This document shows positions 1-10,823 of a DNA stretch of 64,000 nt, in pieces (the first letter of the stretch is position 1; every line of letters begins with the position of its first letter). A program made the translations under genes and the position numbers. A model generated the notes under the pieces. It searched no databases. It was given only the letters and a program-made list of their open reading frames with translations, and was not told the origin of the DNA. The DNA comes from Pagrus major (Eukaryota; Chordata; Actinopteri; Spariformes; Sparidae), in the NCBI RefSeq assembly GCF_040436345.1, contig NC_133230.1:11542197-11606196 (forward strand). Direction: 5' to 3'.

Positions 1-101
1 TTGCTGGTGAAACTGTCATCGCTACTTGGTTCATCATCAGGTACGTAGTCGTCATCAAAGCATGATTCATCAGAACTGGTGGCTCCTGCCGAGTCCTCAA
101 C
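1..101 (-). CDS. Start of a second acidic/recombinase exon (truncated by window edge)
   Basis: After the acceptor aattccag the exon encodes VEDSAGATSSDESCFDDDYVP, then DDEPSSDDSF. It resembles the start of the big exon at 4478, including a shared DxDYVP motif. It implies a second recombinase exon just outside the window; I cannot see whether it is intact. Confidence 0.5.
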
Positions 102-3100
102 CTGGAATTATGAACACGTAATTTTATTTAACACAAAACAAAAACAAAACAACAAGAATCTCATATTTGTCAGTCTGTAGAATCTACTATGTTCTGTTTT
201 AGCTCCTGTCTATTTATGGACCGCTTCCTGAAGACCCAGTCTGCTCTGATTGGTCAGCTCACACACGCCTGAGCAAACTCTGCTTTAAGTGAATTATGAC
301 CATTATTTTCCCATTTTATACATTGTAAAGAAAAAAAAATGGCTGTATAAACAATCTAGAGAATAATCGCAAGTTGTAACCTGAAAAATAATTTGAAAGA
401 ATATATCTTAAAAATTCAAAACATTTGCTGTAGACGGCAGTGACATCATAAGGAGTACACATCTTACATAACATCCATGCTTAACTCTTCAACCACACAT
501 CTACATGGTGCTTAATAAGGGAGATACATTCAACACTTACACGTTCATCCTCTGATGAAGATGCAGCAGCACTTAGGTCCATCTGTGATGTTTTCAGGTC
601 CTCACTGGATTTCTGTAGATAGAAGAGGACGGAAAAGTCATGATGAAATGACCCAGTTGTACACGTATACAATCTAAACAATTTAAATCCAATACATTAC
701 ATCTGTGTCAGTACTTCTTTTATACATCGTACTATGACAAAACTTATAATGGGTAGTTATTTTTGATAACATGTCCAATTAAATGAATTAATGAATTTTT
801 AAATATTTTTTAGAGGGTAGCAGATGAGTCACAACTCTTGTAGACATATCTGCAATAGATATCAACAGATATACTTTAATTATTTATGACATAATGGACA
901 AAAACAAGGCACATAGCAGAAAATACACCAACCGTTGACCGCCATGGGTAGGAGGAGTCCCCGTAGTTATAAGTTATCTCCTCGCCTTGAGTTATTTCCT
1001 TCACTGCAAACAGGCACAAGTGTGGCTTTCCCTCGTAAACAACTTTCTTCATTTTGCAGTTGGGACTTATGTCATCGTCGTTCACAAGTCTTCCGAGGGA
1101 CCCATCTTCTTCTGAAGCATCAATGCTGCAAGAAAAAAACATAGTCTTCATGAAACTTCAACCACTTTTTAGATTACTATTTTATCACACTGACTGATGG
1201 TAGCAACAGAGTGTTGAATATTTAGCAATTTTATCAATCAAGGCACCTTTTGTATCTGATACAATTCATTTAACATTTTCTAAATTCACACTCATGAAGG
1301 AGAAACATCACAAGAAACCTATGCAGCATGAATAGAGGAGGGTGTAGTGGTGAAAGTGAGTTTGATCTTTTCTCTTAAACATAAGCCAATATAGAAAATT
1401 TAAAAACAACAAATATTCAAAGTAAACTCACCGCCAGTTTGTTCCATTCCACGAGAAGTCAAACATATAATTGTTCAGAGCATCACCACAATTCTTTGTT
1501 CTGATTTCTTTTTGAGAGATGATTTTCCCACGATACTCGACAACGAAGGCGGACGGTTTGATTGCTTCATGGGTGAAGACACCTCTCCCTTAAAAGCAGC
1601 AATAAAAAAAACAATCCAAGTTATCCAATTATGTCCAATCATTGACAGCTTGCAATAAACACTTAACATCTGTGAACAAAAACATTTTCACATATCTGTG
1701 GATATGAGCTTCAAGCTCGTCGTAAAATAATGAATAAATTAACCTTTACCTTTATCTACAGTATGATTATTAAAAATATATACATTCCAAGTTTTTAATC
1801 AAGTTTTGTGACAGTCCATCCGTCAGGACCCCAGTTATTAAAATACATTTCCTTTGAATATGTTAAACATAAACCTCTGAATGATACAAGTATTTGTTTT
1901 ATTTTGTAGGGTTACCGTATTGTATACATAAATTATGTCTTGTTGTCAATTTCTGTGTTTGTCCATGATTTCACTGCATATGTTTATGCTTGTGCACAGG
2001 TCTCTCTTCAAAATGGGATCTCAGTGAGACTAACTTTTAAAATAAATGGTACAAAAAATAATAATAAAAAATATTTTTTAAAAATATTAAAAATACAAAC
2101 CTATAAAGGGGTCAATAAACATTTGTTCCAGGAAGGGTTTGTCTCTGGAGGCCTTTATGTGCTCCAGGGCATCTTGCTCAGGAGTCAGTTGCCTGCTCTG
2201 CTTCTCAGTTTGTTGTTCCACAGCATCTGGAAAATTTTATTTCAAAAATATGAATATTTAAGCATGAAGAACTAAAACATCGATCCCATACATAAACCCC
2301 ATGCATCCAGCGTATGGGATGATGGTGATAAAGATGATGCTAGGAGACTGTGGCCACAGACACAATTTAAGAATACAAAGACTGAGATGATCTACATTCT
2401 ATATAAATGTAAGAAACAATGCAACAATGTCCGTGATCAACTTCAGTGTCACTCTCCAAAAATAACAAATTCTTCATGACATACCACTCTGCTGAGGTAA
2501 AAGCTCTGATTCTTCATGGCCCTGCTCCACATCTGGCTCCAATTCATCTTAAAATAATAAAGCAAGATACAGGATGTATTCACTTGTAGTTGTTATTTGT
2601 CTCTACTTAACAACAACTGTCAGACGTGTTTCACGTACCCTCAATCTCGATTTCCTCCAGAGAGTTTCCTTTAAACCTTTCCAGAGAACCCTTTTCCAGT
2701 GCCAGAATAAGTTTTGCGATTTTTGCGAGCTCCACAGCTGCCTCTGGCGACCTGTAATATTCCCTGTCAGCCCGGATGTCGTGGCCCAACAGCTTAGCAA
2801 GGTGATGGAGCTCGTCGTTCTCCAGGTTGAGAAACTGGAAGATTCTTGCCATGTGCTTGTGAAGATGCACTGATCTGAGATGCTCTGGGTTCTTTGCACG
2901 ACACAGACTTGAAAAAGCCCTGATGCAGTTCCCTCCGTGAAAAATACCGGTAGAATCAGAGTTCGGTTTTGCAAACAAGAAAGGATTATCCTGGTGTATG
3001 CCACATGCTTCTCTCTTGCTCACAAGCAGCATTATTGCACTGACAAGATCAGAGGTCAACAAGGCCGCAATGTTTTGGCCAGTTTTGTTTGGAATATTTA

Positions 3101-5840
3101 TTTTGATGAAGCGTTTGGATAACACTCGAATGGTGTCGTCCCTCTCCTGGAATGTCTTGACTGTCATTTTTGAAACTTCAGGTGCACATTTGTTCAAGAC
3201 TGATGCTTGTGCTAGTGTCACTCTGCAGAGTGCACTGTAGGCCTGTGGGTTTCCATCCATCTCCAGGCTTTCAATAGCAGAAGCTGATGTTCTTTCCAGG
3301 TACCTGTGGAAGACCTGCACGTCTTGAGTGAATGGTATGGTAGACGGGCTGTTTACTTTTTGTCCACTCAAAGAAGCCACGGCTGTTTTGGAGACAAGCT
3401 CACTCCATTCTCTTGCGCATAATTTCATGAATTTCTTTGTGTCTTTCATCATCTGCTCATTGCCATCAACTCCAGCGAGGACAATGGCGCCTATTTTTTT
3501 GAGTGAATGTCCTAATTTCAAAGCAAGGCTTGGTTTGCTGTAGCTCTGCATCTTTTCGTCAAAACCTGCCATTTCTTTGACAGCCTCAACAACTTTGTAG
3601 AAGTTTTTGGGTTTGATTGCATCTTCAAAGCTAAATATTGACTTTTCATGCAGGGCTATCAAAAGCCTTCCCATTCCTCGCAGCTTCTGTCTGATGTAAT
3701 CATATCTATATCTGTACTTCTCCATCAGACTGGCTGTCAGCTGTATTAGAAGGTAGTCACTCTGAACTGCCTTTGCAATCTCATCTTGTTGCATTGTTAG
3801 TAGGATCTTCCACACACCAGGACCAATCTCACCTAAGACTCTTGTCTTGTCATCTGTTGCAGAGTTTGCCGCTGTCTTAGAAGCACATCTGGCCACATGT
3901 CTCCACGCTTCATTACGTCTTAACAGGCATTTACAAAATAGACAGTAAATGTGTTCTTTAGTACTCATCTCCATTGTTGGCTTGGTTATCGGTCGTCTTT
4001 TCAATTTCAACTTTCCACAGTTCTTCCTGAAAACTTCTTGATTATGCTCATAATTTCCCCGGATCCGTAACTCATCAAGTATCTTTCTTCGTTCCTTGGA
4101 GTTTTTGGGTAATGCAACAAGGTCAGCGATCTCAGGCTCTTCATCAGCGTGTGTCAAAAGATGTCTAGCAATTTTAGCATAACCTTTGCCGCAAGCATAA
4201 CAATAGTTTTTAGTAGTATAAGAACTGCCTTTGGGCTTTCGCAATGTCCTGCTGGGAACATAGTCTTCATCCCCGTTGGGTTCATCAGAGCTGTAAGCAG
4301 CCTCATCCTCCTGCTGGCTGCATGAAGCGTCATGTCGTGTCACGTCTTGAGAGGAATCCAAATCTGCAAGTGAATTGTCCCTGAAGTCCAGCTGACTGTT
4401 GCTGTTGGCAAAACTTTCATTGTCATCATCATCAGAGCCGGAATCTTCATAGCTAGAAGCTGCCTCTGAGACCTCAAACTGGAAATAAGGTAAAAAAACA
4501 AGTTTTATTCATTAAGTAGATAACTTTATTATTACACATGCAGAAAAACATACAGCTCTGCCAGTATGTCATAAAAAAAGACTATAAAAGAATATCGAAA
4601 TGTTGGTGAAAGCACGAAATGTAGTCTTACATACCTTTTCATTCCTTGGGGTTGAAGTAGCATAAAAGTCTTCTTTCGAAGAACTTGGTCCATCATAGGA
4701 ATCCTGAAAATGTTAAGAGCAACAGAAAAGTCAAGTGTCAAAATTTGATACTAGGAATTTCCTGGATAGCAATCTACAATTTTACACACTACAAGTCTGA
4801 TTCACTTTGTGTACCGCAAAATTAAAATGTACCTTGTTGACAAGATGTGTGAAGACTTTAAGGGTTATCATTAAATTAATAATAGGACTAAAGTGGATAA
4901 ATAGTCAGATAAATAAATACAGGCAAAAAATAATAAAACCATTCAATTAAAAAATCAAACTCTCAAGCAACACCTTTCGAAACCAGTTAAACAAAAACTG
5001 AACATTATAACCTTCATGCATGCATTGCAGGACTTTTGCTTGAGATTGCATTAGTTCGAGCTAGGTGTTTGTAATAAACTGACAACTGACACAAACCTAC
5101 CCTTGAGCGCCACGGAAAGGAGGACTTCCCGTAGTTAAAAGTTATCTCCTCGCCTGGAGTTATTTCTTTCACTGCAAACAGGCACAAGTGTGGCTTTCCA
5201 TCGCAATTAACTTTCTTCATTTCACAGTTGGGACTTGTGTGATCATCATTCACAAGTCTTCCAAGTGTCTTATCCTCTGTCGAAGCATCAACGCTGCAAG
5301 CAAAACGCACTTAATGAAAATTCAGCCAGGTCTCTTTAAGACAAGAGTGAACAACAAGCAGATAACTCACCACCAGCGTTCTCCTTTCCATGAAAACTCA
5401 ATCAAAAAATTCTTCAATTTGTCACCACATTTCTTCTCAGGCCTTGTGTCTTTGCAAGGAAAGGTCTCCCCCCGATATTCAACAACAAATGTGGAAGGTG
5501 CAATGGCCTTGTGGGTGAATACTCCTCTCCCTTGAGAAGCAAAGATTAACATAAAAACATTAGTCCAGTGTAATATTGTAGTAGTGTAAAATTTGACGAA
5601 ACAAGTATATTTTCAGATTAAATAACAAAAAATAGGTTCAGACGGACAGACTATTACAGTCTACTGTCAAGTAATGACAGAAATACCTTCAATATCAATA
5701 CAGAGTTTATGATCAGAAATGTACTACTTACCTTTAAAGGAGTCTATATACCTTTCCTCCAGAAAGGGTTTGTCTCTACAAGCAACTATGTGCTTCAGGG
5801 CATCTTGCTTAGGAGTCAGTTGCCTTCTCTGCTTCTCCAT
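1..5840 (-). CDS. SET / tyrosine-recombinase modular protein, 5' complete, 3' end off window
   Basis: Eleven coding exons can be joined: 5840-5732, 5530-5371, 5293-5101, 4703-4635, 4478-2639, 2547-2485, 2226-2101, 1588-1432, 1125-933, 612-541 and 101-1. Introns are bounded by GT and AG and every junction keeps phase, giving 3,083 nt (1,027 codons plus 2 nt) with no stop before the window edge. Order: SET domain 1, acidic linker, zinc-finger-like plus tyrosine-recombinase-like exon, linker, SET domain 2, acidic linker, start of a second acidic/recombinase exon. The SET parts resemble KMT5A (histone H4K20 monomethyltransferase): GRGVF start, VEYRG, VDA/IDA, RLVN, NYG. The recombinase part has HxxR, LGH and a tandem Tyr. 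The start is the ATG five bases inside the first coding exon. Function is not known; a chromatin or transposon-derived role is inference. It could instead be two genes with run-on splicing, but module 2 has no in-frame ATG at the equivalent place. Confidence 0.6.
541..612 (-). CDS. SET module 2, linker exon (24 codons)
   Basis: Phase 0-0 exon between atctacag and gtaagtgt. Encodes KSSEDLKTSQMDLSAAASSS then EDER, an acidic linker like the one at 4703-4635. Confidence 0.5.
933..1125 (-). CDS. SET module 2, exon C (SET C-terminal half)
   Basis: 193 nt, the same length as module 1 exon C. Encodes IDASEEDGSLGRLVNDDDISP, KPHLCLFAVKEITQGEEI and YNYGDSSYPW. The NHS-to-NDD change is shared with module 1, but the aromatic strip YNYGD is intact here. 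The donor is gttggtgt where module 1 has gtaggttt, so splicing here may be weaker. Confidence 0.7.
1432..1588 (-). CDS. SET module 2, exon B (SET N-terminal half)
   Basis: Encodes GRGVFTHEAIKPSAFVVEYR, then a KNCGDALNNYMFDFSWNG segment. One codon shorter than the module 1 counterpart, with the same splice phases. Acceptor cttttaag, donor gtgagttt. Confidence 0.7.
2101..2226 (-). CDS. SET module 2, exon A
   Basis: A 126-nt exon in phase 1-1 encoding AVEQQTEKQSRQLTPEQDAL and DKPFLEQMFIDPFIG. It is parallel to 5840-5732, but there is no in-frame Met where module 1 starts, so it is not an obvious gene start. Confidence 0.6.
2485..2547 (-). CDS. Linker exon joining recombinase exon to SET module 2
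   Basis: A 63-nt exon in phase 1-1 (acceptor attttaag, donor gtatgtcat). It encodes an acidic Glu/Gln-rich linker (DELEPDVEQGHEESELLPQQ). Its only role seems to be carrying the frame from the recombinase exon into the second SET module, which argues for one continuous protein. Confidence 0.5.
2639..4478 (-). CDS. Large exon: zinc-finger-like motifs plus tyrosine-recombinase-like domain
   Basis: A single 1,840-nt exon (acceptor atttccag, donor gtacgtga, ending in phase 1). The N-terminal part is acidic (SDDDDNES, SSDEPNGDEDYVP). Two Cys/His clusters follow: CYACGKGY with a later RHLLTH, and CLFCKCLL with WRHVARC. A long helical region leads to a C-terminal block that fits the tyrosine-recombinase fold. 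Numbering from 4361, it has HMAR at 503-506 (box II HxxR), LGH at 525-527 and YY at 535-536. The place where a box I Arg is expected reads NKCAPEV (390-396), so that Arg appears lost. Crypton-type transposons are the best-known eukaryotic source of such domains; the exact lineage is inference. Confidence 0.7.
4635..4703 (-). CDS. SET module 1, linker exon (23 codons)
   Basis: A 69-nt phase 0-0 exon between attttcag and gtatgtaag. It encodes a Ser/Asp/Glu-rich linker beginning DSYDGPSSSKEDFYA. The 72-nt exon at 612-541 is its counterpart in module 2. Confidence 0.55.
5101..5293 (-). CDS. SET module 1, exon C (SET C-terminal half)
   Basis: It encodes the VDA strip, LGRLVNDDHTSPNC, KPHLCLFAVKEITPGEEI and FNYGKSSFPW. 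This is the order and spacing of the KMT5A catalytic half. In KMT5A-type enzymes the corresponding strip is NHS and the last motif is YDYGD. Here the His is Asp and the first Tyr is Phe, so methyltransferase activity is doubtful. The exon ends in phase 0 at a gtaggt donor. Confidence 0.7.
5371..5530 (-). CDS. SET module 1, exon B (SET N-terminal half)
   Basis: It encodes GRGVFTHKAIAPSTFVVEYR followed by a Cys-containing, Lys-rich segment and an FxxEFSWKGERWW end. GRGV is the first cofactor-binding strip of SET proteins and VEYRG is the second conserved strand. It joins exon C so that a CVDA motif is split by the intron. Confidence 0.7.
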
Positions 5841-5845
5841 GACAG
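5732..5845 (-). CDS. SET module 1, exon A (N-terminal helix and start codon)
   Basis: The acceptor ttttccag precedes 5845, the ATG is at 5840-5838 and the donor gtaagtag follows 5732 (phase 1). It encodes MEKQRRQLTPKQ, a basic helix and a DKPFLEERYID stretch leading into the SET core. The equivalent exon of module 2 (2226-2101) matches it closely. Confidence 0.65.
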
Positions 5846-6794
5846 CTGGAAAATTTCCAAAAACACTAGATTAAGTTCATGTGATATGAGATCTACTGAG
5901 CAGAGATATGGCAGACAATAGAGGGTTTGGGTTCAATGTTCTTAAAGTATTTTAAGTGTTTTAAAGCAACACAATGTAAATTGTTAACCTTAAAATAACA
6001 GCTTCAAAATCACGTTGATTGTACAGTGTCTTGTAATAGGGTGAATGGTGTCTTGTTTCTGCACTATATAACCTCAGTGAGAGAGTGGATCACAGCTTTA
6101 CATACATGTTTATTTCAACATACAGGTTTTCAACACATAACACTGTTATGACCGAATGAGTTTTGTTTGTAATTAGCACCTACACCGTCCTCTGACAAAG
6201 TGTTGCAGACCTGGGATTGGTATTTAGGAGTTTAGTGTTGTTGCACTCAGAAACTGTGGGGGCTGCTTAATGGCACACAATGCCAATTTCTACATAATGC
6301 TGCTTTAGCTGACCTGTTATTATGGTAGAGAAAACAGCCTGTCATCTAGCATTTATTTTAGGAAAAGCAAAGAGATTTAAAACTTAGATTTACCTCTTTA
6401 TTGCCAAGTGAAATACAACACATGACTTCCTGTCTCATTTATATGTCACTTCCATCAACAAAGGCAGTATGTGTGTACTAAAGATACTTCATGTGTATAC
6501 AGAAATTCATTTGTGGTATTATGTGTTAAACTATGACCAAAGATTGAAGGCAGGGGTAGATGTAGTAGCTGTCTATTGCCTGTATGTAAAGCGTTGTCTG
6601 ACTGTGTTTATATCAAACCAGTTTTGCTCGGACGGAGTTGAATCTGACTCTTGTTTACTCTGTTTGTACACATGCCTTGCTAGCATGCTAACATTAACTA
6701 GTAAGCTATTGGTGTTTGTCACCAGTTTGTGCGTTTCGTTTGACTTGAACACGTGTAGCTTAATGAGCATATCTTTAAAACAGGTAACGTTTAC

Positions 6795-6900
6795 CTTTGC
6801 TTCAGTATCCCAGGTTAGAAACGTGCAGAGTTGCAGCTAACGCAGGTGAAGCCATCTTCCCTCTGTGCGTCCGGCTTGAAAGCCATTCCTGTTCTGATTA
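6795..6900 (-). other. Probable 5' untranslated first exon of the SET/recombinase gene
   Basis: A donor (gcaaag|gtaaacg) at 6795 lies just downstream, in gene direction, of a GC-rich stretch and the CCAAT cluster. The first coding exon at 5845 begins with a splice acceptor five bases before the ATG, so a noncoding exon upstream is required. The 5' boundary is only approximate. Confidence 0.4.
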
Positions 6901-6917
6901 GGACCCGCCCTCCTCGG

Positions 6918-7032
6918 CCTCTGATTGGCTACGACTCGTTGCCTTCGTCGTACTCTTCCTCTGATTGGCTAATTCTCGTTACCTTCGCCCTGCTCAGCCT
7001 CTGATTGGCTTACATTGACATTCTTATCCAAT
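6918..7032 (-). promoter_or_regulatory. CCAAT-box cluster, probable promoter of the SET/recombinase gene
   Basis: CTCTGATTGGCT occurs at 6919-6930, 6959-6970 and 7009-7020, so on the minus strand three AGCCAATCAGAG boxes precede the putative first exon. A further CCAAT in the opposite orientation lies at 7028-7032. Repeated CCAAT (NF-Y) boxes are typical of TATA-less housekeeping promoters. Confidence 0.5.
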
Positions 7033-8455
7033 CCCTTTCACAGGTTAATGAATATGCAACTTATTCTCAAAAGTCTCAATATTTGGACAAATTGATCATA
7101 TTTTAATTTTTTCCCCTGATGGTGAAAGACATATTTCATGGATGTGAAGTTTTATTTTGAAAATAAGATAACAAAACCAATGTTTGTTGCATTTTATATG
7201 TTTTTTTTATTCACAGAACCAACTACTGTATTATTAAATAGGCTAAAAATTGTATTTGTGACAGTTTTCATTGTGAATACTGCTGATTTATGGAATGTGC
7301 AACCATTCTGAAAAATAACTGAAAGCATCTATTATCTTTTTTCTTTCTTTTCTTTCCCGACAGCTGAAAATGTGACTGTCATCTTGTGTTTATCAAAAAA
7401 AGAAGCTCAAAGATGTGTCAAATTAATTTATTTAATCACAACAGTTAAGTCCTGTGATTTTTCAGCAAGGTATACCTAAATTGTCCATCATAGCAGGGAA
7501 CACTTCCCGACAGCTCTCAGATACTGTTCCTCTTGTGTTTAACATGAAAGGAAGCTCACACATCCACATTTCAGAAAGAAATATTGGTTGAATATTGTAT
7601 ATTGTAAAACCTATGAACAGTTTGTATTAAATCCATCCATCCAGACGTCCCTCTCTCCGGCAGTGTTTTCCAGCTCTTCCTGGGGGTCCTGAGGTGTTCC
7701 CAGGTCAGGCTAGATATGCAATTCCTCCACCTTGATCAGCTTCAAGTCAACATGAAATTGCTGCTAACTCAGTAAAATATCAGTAATAACAATACTATTA
7801 TAATAATATAAACGGTGCAGGTACTATTCTTCCTGATGAGTACTTTTAATACTTTAATTCTGCTGATCATACCTCTGTACTTTTATCAGTACCACTACTT
7901 GTACTGGAGTATTTTCACATCATTGTTTTATTACCTTTACTTATGTAACTTGTGAGTAGTTTTTCCACTACTGCTCATTGGGAACTGTAAAGATTTTCTT
8001 CAGCAAGTTACTTAAATCTTTTCTGCTCTATGTCTTTATCAGTGGATGACTGGATTTATACTGTAACAGCCACTAGATGTCAGTCTTCTACTGCATTTTA
8101 AAGCCATCTTTTTACTATTATCTGTATCATCAGTATAGTATCTACAGTATCAGTATCAGTGTGGTGGAGTAAAAACTATAAGATTTGCCTCAGAGACATA
8201 ATAGAGAAGAAGTATAAAGTTACATTAAAATAGAACAAATAATAGAAAGAGATAGAAATCCCTCTTTGTTGTACAAAGAAAGATGTTACTATTTTGCCTG
8301 GAGTATAGCTCCCAGAGATAGTATAGCATATATTAGGTAAATAAACACAGGTTTGTCTGTAGTAATCTGTGTTCATTCAAATTAATCTTTTGTATGATAT
8401 AATCTCAAAGTCCCGTTTTCATCAGATTTAAAATCAACATGATTTGACAAAAGAA
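7033..8455. other. Intergenic region between the SET/recombinase promoter and plec 3' end
   Basis: AT-rich; no convincing coding sequence. 7630-7745 resembles a worn LINE-type repeat common in teleosts (CCATCCATCC then a GC-rich segment). 7800-8370 is rich in repeat-like AGTA/TATC motifs. Confidence 0.4.
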
Positions 8456-8472
8456 ACCATTTCATTTCCACG

Positions 8473-8478
8473 TTTATT
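8473..8478 (-). terminator. plec: Candidate plec polyadenylation signal (AATAAA)
   Basis: AATAAA on the minus strand with TTTCTTTTGTC-like T/G-rich sequence downstream. Chosen among several hexamers only by context. Confidence 0.35.
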
Positions 8479-9458
8479 TACATAGCGTAAGGTGTTACAA
8501 TAAAATTCCTTGTCACCATTTTATTATAAATACACCATTTTTTTAACCAAGGCTTGACAACCCTCATTAAAATACATCCTTCAAACCTTTTTGAAACATA
8601 ATAAAACAAATGCTTTAATGGATACATCTATTTCATTTTTTGCACCTTTTTTTAATGTTAGTAAATCATGCAAAGCAGAAATATAGAGTAAGAAAATAAA
8701 ATGATATAGTTTGAATGTGTTGCTTTACAAAGGAGAATTAAAATCAAAACAACTATATGTAGTGGAAAATACAAATACTGGGTCTGGTGGCAAAGCTTAA
8801 AGATCTTTCTCAAAGAAACGTTAAGTAATGGCTTTCAGCAACAGTGATCTATATAATCATCAATATACAGTACATACATTACATTACTTGTCTGTGAAGG
8901 GAAAAACAATATTCAAATAATGGAAATCTTTTTTGATTATTTTTGACACTGAACTGAACTGTTATTATTCTAAAGTTAGATTGTGACACACTGGACTGTA
9001 AAAAGGCTTACCTGATAACACAGTAATCATACCATAATGGTTAGCATTGCACTTAAAGTCATGCATCATTCAATTTACAGTGTAACCACTGCACCATCTC
9101 ATAATACTCAACATCCCAGTTTAGTGTTACAGAGTATTTTGCAGGCACTTACAAAGCATGGTTGAGGCCTTTAAATGGTTCAAGATAAGATGCAGGTTTC
9201 AAAATGGTCCACCGTTACAATAACCTGATGAAACATTGTATGAGCGAGTGTGTTGGTGTACTGCTGCATAAAAACATTGATTACAGTGAAGGTCACAGTC
9301 CAAAATAACGCCACAGGTATCTGGAAGACATCTGAGCAAAGAGCTGGAGACGACATGAGCTAACATATCTGAAACAGAAGAATTGAACATTGAACAGGAA
9401 CATTAGACTTTAGGACTTGAAAGACATTAAATGGCACAAATAAACCAGACAATTTGGT

Positions 9459-9978
9459 AAAACTTCATTTTACAGGTGTGGATTTTTTCATGGTAAGTAG
9501 GTGGTAATAAATTAGCAAGTAACATATTTTAAATTAGTATGAAATTACCCCCTGAATTACTTTATCAACAACATTCTCAACAATCAACAATAGGCAGTTA
9601 AGGAATGAATCTTTTTAAATGGGAAATTGCTCACTTTAAAAAAAAGGACATTTGGGAAAACTGTTCCCAAGTTGGTATGACAGACATTAGTGAAAATGTA
9701 AATGGTTTAAAAAATGTACTTTAATTTACTGACCTGCAAAAGTTGGACAGAAACTAATTGGAAATTAAAATGGTATGATCAGCAAATGTTAAGCAGTAAG
9801 CAACTGGAAGTTTCCTGGATATGTATTCAAGAAATGACCAGCTATTTATTAACTGCTTATTGGAAAATTTGAGGTAATTCTTCTAATTTGGGGTAATTTC
9901 AGAGAAATGTCAAATATGTAAATTGCTAATTACCACCTTCTTCCCAAGAAATTTGTAGACCTGTAAAATGAAGTGTTT
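9459..9978. repeat. Fold-back (MITE-like) element in plec 3' UTR
   Basis: The left end (9459-9476) and right end (9959-9978) are near-perfect inverted copies around ACCTGTAAAATGAAG. The similarity continues inward: GGTGGTAATAAATTAGCAA on the left matches the reverse complement of TTGCTAATTACCACC on the right. TGAAATTACCCC blocks are also mirrored. Total about 520 bp with long imperfect arms; no coding capacity. Confidence 0.6.
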
Positions 9979-10823
9979 CAATTTCAAAAGTTGTGAAGTG
10001 ATTAAATGTAAATATTCTCTTAACCTACCTTTTAAAGTGTCCAGAAAGGCAAAGACTTGTATGTAATGGAGTTGAGGTTGGATGTGTAAAGTCCAGAACT
10101 GTCACATGGTGTTTATGGTCACAATAGGCTGTTTAATCCTTCCATTTGCGGGAACTTGCTCTTTTAACATGTTGCTGTAACTAAACTGTAAAGTTTTATG
10201 ACAGAAGATTTGGAATGGAGCAGATGTTCGGAGAATATATGCGGCAGTGTTGCCCAGGAGAGAGAAGATCTTGAAGCTTGGCATTCTGTGTCTATCATGT
10301 TTGGGAGACTTCTTATTCTGCTCTGCAGAGTGGCACTTATCTTTCTTTAGCTAACTCTTATATTCAGAAATATACACATGTACAGAATTTTTTGTTTGTA
10401 CACCCAATTTGGTTTTCTGTAACATTCAGGCTAATGGTAATGAACAGCTCGGTTATAGTGTAACACACTGTATTGTAGAGTGGAACGTTAAATGCTTATG
10501 ATATTAAACTTTAAAAACCAAAAAAATCACGTACACTTGAAACTTTTTGTGATAGATATTGGAAATGATAAACAGCTCTTGCATATGCTGCTTACAGTAC
10601 TGTAATCAGAAAGTCTGATATGATATAAACATAACTAAAAGTAAATGTGAAATATACAATAAACAAAAATATTCAACTTGTAAAAAATTAAATATTAAAA
10701 GTCCTGTAACAACCACATGCAGAGCAGAATAAAGCTAGTCCTTATTCCACTGAGAATTAGGCATCTGGTGAACACTGTGGTTTAATAGTGTATCCTTCCC
10801 TTAGAAAATCATTCCCTAACTCA

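Larger units (their letters stand above)
8456..10823 (-). other. plec: Probable plec 3' UTR
   Basis: The plec stop codon is at 10826-10824. The best minus-strand AATAAA is at 8478-8473 (TTTATT on plus), followed in gene direction by a T/G-rich stretch, giving a 3' UTR of about 2.35 kb. Other hexamers may be used. A fold-back element lies within it at 9459-9978. Confidence 0.4.
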
